From Bog-756 sp963713625 (lineage in GTDB: Bacteria; Actinomycetota; Acidimicrobiia; Acidimicrobiales; RAAP-2): DNA of 64,000 nt. Below are positions 58,153 through 64,000 of the stretch, piece after piece (position 1 is the first letter of the stretch; each line of letters starts with the position of its first letter). The DNA lies in assembly GCA_963713625.1 (NCBI GenBank), contig CAVQMN010000011.1, positions 310,001 to 374,000 on the forward strand, given 5' to 3'. A model generated the notes under the pieces. That model was not told the origin of the DNA and searched no databases. It saw only the letters and a list, made by a program, of their open reading frames with translations. The position numbers and the translations under genes are program-made.

Positions 58153-59187
58153 TCAGCCGAACCAGATACTGCGCCGCTCGCGCAGCATGTCGTGGATCGA
58201 GTCCTGGAGCCTGGCTCGGATGTTCTCGGCCTCTTCCATCACCCTGCTCCGCGAGTACCGCTCGAGACCCGGTTCCACGTCGAAGGAGATGGGGTCGAGG
58301 ACGCGGAACTTCATCTTGACCGGGAAGTAGGTCACATAGCCCAGTGGCCCCATGAGGAGGGAGTTGACGGTGACCGGGAAGTACGGCAGCTTGAGGACCC
58401 GGGCCACGGTGTTCAGCCGGAAGAGGATGGGCATCGACTCCTCGGCCCCGATGACGGCGATGGGGACGATGGGTACCCCGGCCCTCATGGCGATCTCCAC
58501 GAACCCACCCCGCCCGAAACGGCGGAGGCGGTACCGGTCCGTATAGGTCTTCGACGTCGCCTTGGTGCCTTCGGGGAAGACCAGGGCCAGCTGCTGTTGG
58601 TCGTGGAGCAGCCGGTAGGCGTTGTCGGGGTGGGCGGGCACGCCCCCCGTCCGTGACCACATGGTTCCCACCATGGGGATGGTCTTGAAGAAGTAATCGG
58701 CCATGCCGTAGACGGGGCGGCCCAGCTCCTCTTCGATGCCGTGCATGATGGCCGGGGCGTCGGAGGGGATGGCACCGGCGTGGTTGGCGATCAGGAGTGC
58801 GCCCCCGTGCTGGGGAATCTTCTCCAGGCCTTCCCACTCCACCCGGAACCAGTAGCGGTAGACCGGGTCGTAGAGCCGCCTGACGATTGAGCGCATGTGC
58901 TCGGAGCGACCCCATTCGTCGACGTCCGATCGCCGGGACGGGTCGGGGAACTCGTCGTCCGGGCGAGGTCTGGCCACCGGCAGGATGGCCATCGATGCCG
59001 AGGTCTCGACCGGCCGGTTGTCGTCGCCACCATCGACCGGGTCACCGTCGACAGCACGGTCGGCCTGATCGTCGGGGTCGAGGCCGACCGAAACTCCGTC
59101 GAAGGGGCGTCCGGAGCGTGGTGCGGGTCGCTCCGTTCGTGCCGACCGAGGCGGCGTCCGGGCCGTGTCCGAAGGATCCGCGCTCAC
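58153..59187 (-). CDS. 1-acyl-glycerol-3-phosphate acyltransferase-like protein (PlsC family)
   Basis: 344 residues. The acyltransferase HX4D motif is NHAGAIPSD near residue 133, followed by VFPEGTKATSKTYTDRYRL (the FPEG block) and VPIVPIAVIGAEES. The first 100 residues are Asp/Pro/Arg-rich and poorly conserved. It probably acylates a lipid or lipid-linked glycan at the membrane; no clear transmembrane helix is seen. It precedes the SDR gene in the leftward operon. Confidence 0.88.
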   Translation of the reverse strand: MSADPSDTARTPPRSARTERPAPRSGRPFDGVSVGLDPDDQADRAVDGDPVDGGDDNRPVETSASMAILPVARPRPDDEFPDPSRRSDVDEWGRSEHMRSIVRRLYDPVYRYWFRVEWEGLEKIPQHGGALLIANHAGAIPSDAPAIMHGIEEELGRPVYGMADYFFKTIPMVGTMWSRTGGVPAHPDNAYRLLHDQQQLALVFPEGTKATSKTYTDRYRLRRFGRGGFVEIAMRAGVPIVPIAVIGAEESMPILFRLNTVARVLKLPYFPVTVNSLLMGPLGYVTYFPVKMKFRVLDPISFDVEPGLERYSRSRVMEEAENIRARLQDSIHDMLRERRSIWFG

Positions 59188-59305
59188 CGGGTGCAGTGTA
59201 CCGCCCGAGGCCGACCCGATTTTCGGCTTCCGGCCTCCTCCGGCCGCCGGTGCCCCGGCGGCCGGGACACGGCGGACGACCCGTGGGCGATCCGTTCGGC
59301 GCGGC

Positions 59306-60325
59306 TCAGGGGACCGCCGTCGTTCCGATGCGTCCCGACAGGGGACCCAAGGCGCTCAGCGCCTCGTCGCCCATGGCGGCGCGGGTGACCGACAATGCCT
59401 CGAACTCGGCCCGGAGGGCGGTAAAGACCAGGGGCACCGTGGCCGGGTCGACCAGCGGCAGGAGCACGGTCACCTGACCGGCGCCGACCACCACGGCCGG
59501 GGGCGCACCCGCCAACGTGCCGGCCGCCACGGTGCGGACCCGGTCGGCGACCACGTCGGGATCGGCCGCTCCAGAGGGATCGCGCAGGATGATGCCGGGT
59601 ACGGCCGGAGTGGCCAGGAATCCGAGCCGCGAGGAGTAGACGTCGGCCAGCATGGAGACCGAGTCGTGGAGCGGATGGACCGTGCTCCCGGCCACGTGGG
59701 TCCACTGGACGGGCACCTCGGTGATGCTGAGGCCGAGTTGGTGGGCCCGGGCCAGCACCTCGACGTCGAAGGCGAAGCGGTCGATGCGGACCAGGTGGAA
59801 CAGCAGGCGGGCTACGGCGGTGTGGAAGGCCTTGAACCCACACTGGGTGTCGTTGAGGCCGAGACCGGTTCCGGTGGTGACGAGCCGGTTGAAGAGCCTG
59901 CCCATGACCGCCCGCATGGCGTACGAGCTCTCGACCATCGAATCGGCCAGCGCCCGCGATCCGATGGCCACGTCGTTGAGCCGCAGCCCGTCGACGAGCC
60001 TCGGGATGGCCCGCGGGTCGATGGCCATGTCGGCGTCCATGTAGGCCGTGTAGGTGCTGCGGGCCAGGGCCACCCCGGTACGTACCGCCGCCCCCTTCCC
60101 CCGGTTGACGGGATGGCTGACCACCCGGTGGTGGGGAAGATGGGTGAGCAGGGCCCGGGCGGTGGGTGCGGTCCCGTCCGAGCTCCCGTCGTCGACGACC
60201 ACCAGCTCGGTCCGGCGGATGTCCACGGCTCCGTCAGCCGCGGCGGCATCGAAGCGCTTGATGCCTTCGGACAGCCGGTGGGCCTCGTTGAAGGCGGGAA
60301 CGACGATGGTGAGCTCGAGTGTCAT
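59306..60325 (-). CDS. GT2 family glycosyltransferase (dolichyl-phosphate sugar synthase-like)
   Basis: 339 residues. LTIVVPAFNEAHRLSEGIKR, then VVVDDGSSDGTAPTA and NRGKGAAVRTGVALAR are the nucleotide-sugar part; DxD is in AYMDADMAID; NDTQCGFKAFHTAVAR is typical of the polyprenyl-phosphate sugar synthase group. The last 100 residues are an Ala/Val-rich extension without clear membrane helices, for which I know no function. The 118-base gap to the acyltransferase suggests a separate or longer transcript. Confidence 0.88.
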   Translation of the reverse strand: MTLELTIVVPAFNEAHRLSEGIKRFDAAAADGAVDIRRTELVVVDDGSSDGTAPTARALLTHLPHHRVVSHPVNRGKGAAVRTGVALARSTYTAYMDADMAIDPRAIPRLVDGLRLNDVAIGSRALADSMVESSYAMRAVMGRLFNRLVTTGTGLGLNDTQCGFKAFHTAVARLLFHLVRIDRFAFDVEVLARAHQLGLSITEVPVQWTHVAGSTVHPLHDSVSMLADVYSSRLGFLATPAVPGIILRDPSGAADPDVVADRVRTVAAGTLAGAPPAVVVGAGQVTVLLPLVDPATVPLVFTALRAEFEALSVTRAAMGDEALSALGPLSGRIGTTAVP

Positions 60326-60396
60326 GGTCCTGGATCTCAGACCCTAGAACGCGGGTCCACCGATGGGTGGTCGCCGGTGGTCGCCGGTCCGCGGCC

Positions 60397-61737
60397 TCAG
60401 GGTTGGGCGGCGCCGACGAATCCTTCGGACCAGACCGGGTCGAAGGTGACCACGGTGCCGGTGTGGGCCGCCTGGATGATCGTGCCGCTCCCGTAGGCCG
60501 TCGCCTGTCCGTCCAGCGTGGGGCCCACGTACATGACCACATGGTCGATGCCGCTCCCGCCGAAGTCGTAGAACAGGAGATCGCCGGGCTCGAGATCGCT
60601 GGGACTCACATGGGGGAAGTCGGCGTACTGGTCGGCGGCCGAGTGGTCCATGGACACGCCGGCATTGGCCCAGGCCAGCATGGTGAGCCCGGAACAGTCC
60701 ACCCCGGCCGAGCTCGCACCTCCCCAGACGTAGGGGACCCCCAGGTACTGCATGGCGGCGTGGACGGCGGCCAGGCCCGCGGCCGTGGGGCTGCCGCCGT
60801 ATCCGAAGCTGACCCCCCCGGCGCTGTTGGCCGCCTGGTTGGCCGCGGTGGTGGCGTTCTGGGCCGCCTGGCTCCCCCCGCTGACCGTGCTGGCCACCTG
60901 CGCCGCCTCCGAGGCCGCGCTCGCCGCGGCCTGGGCCGCCGCGTTCGACCGGGCCGACGCGGCGGCTTTGGCGGCCGCGGCGGCCTGGGCGGCGGCCTGC
61001 TCGGCGATCTGCTGGGCCAGGCTCCCCTTGATCTTGTTCAGGGTGGCCTCGGAAACGGAGCTGGCCGCCTCGGCCCGCTGGCGGGCCTGATCTTCAGTGC
61101 CGAGTTGCACCGTCTCGGCCTGTTGTTCGGCCAGGAGCTTGGACCGGGTGGCGGACAGCTTCCGCTGACCGGCCTGCACCCTGGCCACCTCCTGGGCGGC
61201 ATCGCCCGCTCCCAGCTTCTCGTACAGCCCACGGATCTGGGCCCCGGTGGTCGGGGCGGCGAAGATCTGGGCCACCGCGGTCGATGAGGTGTCGTTGATG
61301 TAGGCCTGGACGGCGTCGTTGCGCAGCTCGGAGCGCTCGGTGGCGACCTGTGCCTTGAGGGAGTTGATGGAGGCCTGCGTGGCCTGCAGGGCGGCGCGCG
61401 TGCTGGTCAGATCGACCACCGACTGGTTGTACTGCTCGTCGGCCTGGTCGAGCTGGTTCTGCTCCTCGGAGATCTGGCTCTCCAACTTGGCCACCTGGGC
61501 CTCGGTGGCGTCGATCCGGCCCTGTTGGGTGGACGCGGCCGAACCGTGGACCGAGCCCGCCGACGGCGACGAGGTGGACGAGCTGGACGGAGTTGAGGAG
61601 GTGGAAGCAGGCGAGACCGAAGATCCGGTGGCGGAAGCGCCCGCCGTCCCCGTCCCGAAAGCCAGACCGAGGAGCCCCACCGAGCACAGGGCGATCACGC
61701 TCAGACCGGAACGGGTGTGCCGATTCCGGTTCGTCAC
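60397..61737 (-). CDS. secreted NlpC/P60 peptidoglycan endopeptidase with coiled coil (RipA-like)
   Basis: 446 residues from GTG 61737, which places a signal peptide at the N-terminus (HTRSGLSVIALCSVGLLGLA, then ASA). An ATG at 61845 would add 36 residues before it. Residues about 70-330 are helical and Gln/Ala-rich coiled coil. The C-terminal NlpC/P60 domain has the catalytic Cys in GVDCSGLTMLAW (about 346), His in GSGIDHVVMYVG and a third polar site in IIQAAHTGTVV. Such enzymes cut peptide stems between daughter cells; the coiled coil usually keeps the enzyme inactive. Export and a septal role are inferred from the family. Confidence 0.92.
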   Translation of the reverse strand: MTNRNRHTRSGLSVIALCSVGLLGLAFGTGTAGASATGSSVSPASTSSTPSSSSTSSPSAGSVHGSAASTQQGRIDATEAQVAKLESQISEEQNQLDQADEQYNQSVVDLTSTRAALQATQASINSLKAQVATERSELRNDAVQAYINDTSSTAVAQIFAAPTTGAQIRGLYEKLGAGDAAQEVARVQAGQRKLSATRSKLLAEQQAETVQLGTEDQARQRAEAASSVSEATLNKIKGSLAQQIAEQAAAQAAAAAKAAASARSNAAAQAAASAASEAAQVASTVSGGSQAAQNATTAANQAANSAGGVSFGYGGSPTAAGLAAVHAAMQYLGVPYVWGGASSAGVDCSGLTMLAWANAGVSMDHSAADQYADFPHVSPSDLEPGDLLFYDFGGSGIDHVVMYVGPTLDGQATAYGSGTIIQAAHTGTVVTFDPVWSEGFVGAAQP

Positions 61738-61943
61738 CGGCCGGGGGCCCTGTGAGCGTCCGATGCGGCCGCGCCACCTCCTGTGGAGGGTCAATCGCTC
61801 GGCCTGGACCGAAGCCACCTCTGGCACGCTACTCTCCCTGCCCATGGGTCGAAATTGGTGAAAATGCTGATCACCACTCGTTTTTCTCGACGAGAAGTCG
61901 TGCCGTTCCCCGCCAGGGGGCATGACGGCCATCGGACTCGATA

Positions 61944-61966
61944 AGTTGCCAGAGTCATCGGCAACT
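61944..61966. promoter_or_regulatory. inverted repeat between the divergent NlpC/P60 and esterase genes
   Basis: AGTTGCC (61944-61950) and GGCAACT (61960-61966) form a 7-bp inverted repeat around a 9-base centre, between the two divergent starts. The ends are extended by AGAGT-like bases on both sides. It could be an operator or an RNA hairpin; nothing decides between them. Confidence 0.4.
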
Positions 61967-61992
61967 CTGCCGGATAACTGGAGGGCACATTG

Positions 61993-63573
61993 ATGGACGG
62001 GGTCGTCGAGGTCCGGGGTGGCCGGATTCGAGGCGTCCAGCGGGATGGTCACTGGTCCTTCTCCGGCATTCCCTATGCCGGCTCGCCGGCCGGACGGGGC
62101 CGGTGGCGGCCGCCGGGCCCGGTCGGGGGCTGGGCGGGTGTGCGCGAGGGTGACCGGTTCGGACCGATCGCCCCACAGCAGCCGGGCTTGATCGAGCTCT
62201 CCCTCGGTGGCGAGCCCGACGATCAATCCGAGGACTGCCTCACCCTCAACGTCTGGACGCCGGCGCCCGACGGTGGCCGACGGCCGGTGATGGTCTGGAT
62301 CCATGGGGGGTCGTTCGTCTCGGGATCGGGGGCGGGGAGCTTGTACCGAGGTGGCATGTTGTCACGCGAGGGCGACGTGGTGGTAGTCACCATCAATTAC
62401 CGGCTCGGCCTTCTCGGGTTCCTGGCCCATCCCGTGCTCGAAGAGGCCGGGCAGACCTGGCTCGACGGCGAGGAGTGGTCAGGGTTCGGCAACTGGGGCC
62501 TGGCCGATCAGGTGGCCGCGCTGACCTGGGTGCGCGAGCACATCGCCGACTTCGGGGGTGATCCCGGCAACGTCACCCTTTTCGGGGAGTCCGCCGGCGG
62601 GATGAGCGTGTCGGCCCTGCTCGGCGTCCCGGCGGCGAGAGGACTGTTCCACCGGGCCATCGTGGAGAGCGGTCCGCCCTACACCTACAGCGCAGAGCGG
62701 GCCTCGGACCGGCTCGAGCAGGTGGCCGCCCATCTGGGTGTGCCCGTGACCCGCGAGGCACTGGAGCAGGTGGCGGTGGCCGACCTGATCCGCGCCGCCA
62801 ATGAGGTCGGCATGGACGTGGCTGCCCATGACGACCCCGCCTTGCTGATGATGCCGGTGGTCGACGGCGGCCTCCTGCCCGTGGCCCCGGAAGAGGCGGT
62901 GGCCGACGGGTCGGCCTCCCACATTCCGCTGTTGATCGGAACCACCCGCGACGAGTCGGCATTCTTCACCGTCGGGAACACGGCGCTCAGCACCCTGGAC
63001 GACGCCGGCCTGCGACGGTGGATCCGGCGACTCACCCCGGAGGCGGAGGCGGTCGACGGCCTGATCGACGCGGTGCGGACGGCTCGGTCCGGGCGGGGAG
63101 AGGCGGTGCAGCCGAAGGACCTGTGGGTGGCCATTGCCACCGAGTACGTGTTCCGCCTCCCGACCCTCAGACTGGCCGACGCCCACGCCGGGGCCGCGGA
63201 GCCCGGGGTGGGCACCTCCTGCTACCTGTTCACGTGGGAGTCACCGGCATTCGGGGGGATCCTGGGATCGTGTCATGCGTTGGATCTCCCGTTCGTATTC
63301 GGCACGGTCCACAATCCGGCGGTCCAGACGTTTTCGGGTGGAGGCGCGGCCGCCTTCGAGCTCTCGGCCATCATGCGCGGCGCATGGACGTCGTTCGCCC
63401 GCACCGGGTCGCCGGGAGGATGGAGCCAGTGGGACGATCAGCTCCGCCCGACGACGATCCTTGGGCCGTGGCCCGGGGCGGACGGGTTGGAACACCGGGT
63501 GACGCGGCCGAGGGACGAGGAGCTCGAGGCAATGGCGGCGCTGGTCGCCGCCCGCGCCGTCACGGGGACGTAG
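61993..63573 (+). CDS. type B carboxylesterase
   Basis: 526 residues, ATG 61993 with GGAGGG upstream. The nucleophile elbow is FGESAGGMSVSALLG (Ser about 199). The oxyanion-hole region is VMVWIHGGSFVSGSG; the acid lies in TRDESAFF and the catalytic His in CHALDLPFVFGT. No signal peptide, so cytosolic. Family members hydrolyse carboxylic esters, sometimes para-nitrobenzyl esters. The stop TAG lies inside the tRNA gene that follows. Confidence 0.92.
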   Translation: MDGVVEVRGGRIRGVQRDGHWSFSGIPYAGSPAGRGRWRPPGPVGGWAGVREGDRFGPIAPQQPGLIELSLGGEPDDQSEDCLTLNVWTPAPDGGRRPVMVWIHGGSFVSGSGAGSLYRGGMLSREGDVVVVTINYRLGLLGFLAHPVLEEAGQTWLDGEEWSGFGNWGLADQVAALTWVREHIADFGGDPGNVTLFGESAGGMSVSALLGVPAARGLFHRAIVESGPPYTYSAERASDRLEQVAAHLGVPVTREALEQVAVADLIRAANEVGMDVAAHDDPALLMMPVVDGGLLPVAPEEAVADGSASHIPLLIGTTRDESAFFTVGNTALSTLDDAGLRRWIRRLTPEAEAVDGLIDAVRTARSGRGEAVQPKDLWVAIATEYVFRLPTLRLADAHAGAAEPGVGTSCYLFTWESPAFGGILGSCHALDLPFVFGTVHNPAVQTFSGGGAAAFELSAIMRGAWTSFARTGSPGGWSQWDDQLRPTTILGPWPGADGLEHRVTRPRDEELEAMAALVAARAVTGT

Positions 63574-63637
63574 CCCAATCGGCAGAGGCAGGGCGCTTAA
63601 ACCGCCTCCAGTGAGGGTTCGACTCCCTCCGTCCCCA
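63564..63637 (+). tRNA. tRNA with anticodon TAA (Leu by anticodon) but class-I (short variable loop) shape
   Basis: The acceptor GGGGACG (63564-63570) pairs with CGTCCCC (63630-63636). The anticodon stem GGGCG/CGCCT has loop CTTAAAC, so the anticodon is TAA. The T stem is GAGGG/CCCTC with loop TTCGACT. The D arm is GCC...GGC. The discriminator is A63637, as leucyl-tRNA synthetase prefers, and CCA is not encoded. The variable region is 5 bases (63608-63612), whereas bacterial tRNA-Leu normally has a long variable arm. The first 10 bases overlap the esterase coding sequence, including its stop. Confidence 0.8.
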
Positions 63638-63676
63638 CTGTCACCGCCGGTGTCACGACGCCACTCCCTCCAGAAG

Positions 63677-63692
63677 AGGGGCGTCCGCCCCT
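63677..63692 (+). terminator. possible hairpin terminator after the tRNA
   Basis: AGGGGC (63677-63682), loop GTCC, GCCCCT (63687-63692). No T run follows on the plus strand. Confidence 0.35.
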
Positions 63693-63735
63693 GATGGCCG
63701 GCAATGGCCTCAGGCTCATCAATGTCGGATCGCCC

Positions 63736-64000
63736 TCATCCATCGACGTCTTTTTTCGTTGCCGGACCACACAGTGGACACGAATCTGCCGACCCCGTCG
63801 TGTGCTGTCGAACAAAACCGGCCACGTCGCCACTGGTGAGTGCCTCGCGGTGGGTCAGTACTTTTTCGAGAGGCCACCGCCACCACGCCACTTCGCAGAG
63901 CCCCGATCGCGTCTCACTGTCGAAGCGCCATTTCAGATGGTGGGCCGGAACACCGCCGACGATTTCGTAAGGGGCCACGTCACTGGTGACGACGGCTCCT
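63736..64000 (-). CDS. hexapeptide-repeat O-acetyltransferase, CatB/VatD-like (partial, cut by window edge)
   Basis: The C-terminal 87 codons of a leftward gene whose start lies beyond the right edge. The sequence VVTSDVAPYEIVGGVPAHHL is the end of a left-handed beta-helix of the xenobiotic acetyltransferase type, followed by the WRFDSETRSGLCEVAWWRWP helix typical of that family. These enzymes acetylate hydroxyls of sugars, streptogramins or chloramphenicol. A short tail with CPLC ends the protein. Substrate unknown; in this setting a surface sugar is as likely as a drug. Confidence 0.82.
   Translation of the reverse strand, partial: GAVVTSDVAPYEIVGGVPAHHLKWRFDSETRSGLCEVAWWRWPLEKVLTHREALTSGDVAGFVRQHTTGSADSCPLCGPATKKDVDG

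Overview
The window is a high-GC chromosomal segment of an actinobacterium, most plausibly a member of the Acidimicrobiia. Three things point there. A 33-residue bS22 ribosomal protein gene, typical of Actinomycetota, is present. Most genes overlap by 4 bases (ATGA/GTGA) in tight operons. The housekeeping order metG-tatD-[rpfB slot]-rsmA-ispE ... glmU-prs-rplY-pth ... mfd-mazG-eno-ftsB-DUF501-ppx is the order known from Mycobacterium and other actinobacteria (there partly in the opposite orientation). The class-level placement is inference.

Layout. 0-0.9 kb: an STAS anti-anti-sigma factor cut by the left edge and a Nudix hydrolase, both leftward. 0.9-6.2 kb: rightward metG, tatD, a membrane-anchored RlpA-like protein in the position where rpfB normally sits, rsmA (ksgA) and ispE. 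6.2-10.7 kb: leftward bS22, a two-component sensor/regulator pair and typA, with tRNA-Gln(TTG) between regulator and typA. 10.9-26.0 kb: the accessory centrepiece, a leftward three-gene minor-pilin operon (PilV-, PilW- and PilX-like). The last gene is about 11.1 kb and would encode a protein of about 3,700 residues with a pilin-like membrane N-terminus, a pilus-type exodomain and 31 fibronectin type III repeats. All three pilin genes carry single-base frame breaks in this assembly, six in total, while I found none in the flanking housekeeping genes. 26.4-33.3 kb: a leftward acyl-CoA carboxylase / AtuA-like / acyl-CoA dehydrogenase catabolic operon.

33.3-49.6 kb is rightward and conserved: a GlmU that ends before the acetyltransferase domain is complete, prs, rplY, pth, an ABC exporter pair, mfd, a PpiC-type lipoprotein, a tetrapyrrole-methylase-MazG fusion, eno, an FtsB-like divisome protein, DUF501 and ppx. 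49.9-57 kb: surface-glycan genes (coiled-coil methyltransferase, a three-domain GT4 glycosyltransferase, a GNAT acetyltransferase, a GT2-methyltransferase fusion). 57.1-61.7 kb, leftward: an SDR-family epimerase-like protein, an acyltransferase, a GT2 glycosyltransferase and a secreted NlpC/P60 peptidase. The right end has a carboxylesterase, an unusual short-variable-loop tRNA with a UAA anticodon whose 5' end overlaps the esterase stop codon, and a truncated hexapeptide-repeat acetyltransferase.

The most notable content is the minor-pilin operon with its giant Fn3 protein, which I interpret as a pilus-tip adhesin anchored through a pilin N-terminus. Next come the UAA-anticodon class-I tRNA, the replacement of RpfB by an RlpA-like protein with a hairpin over its ribosome binding site, and the shortened GlmU. 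No CRISPR array, insertion sequence or prophage was seen.
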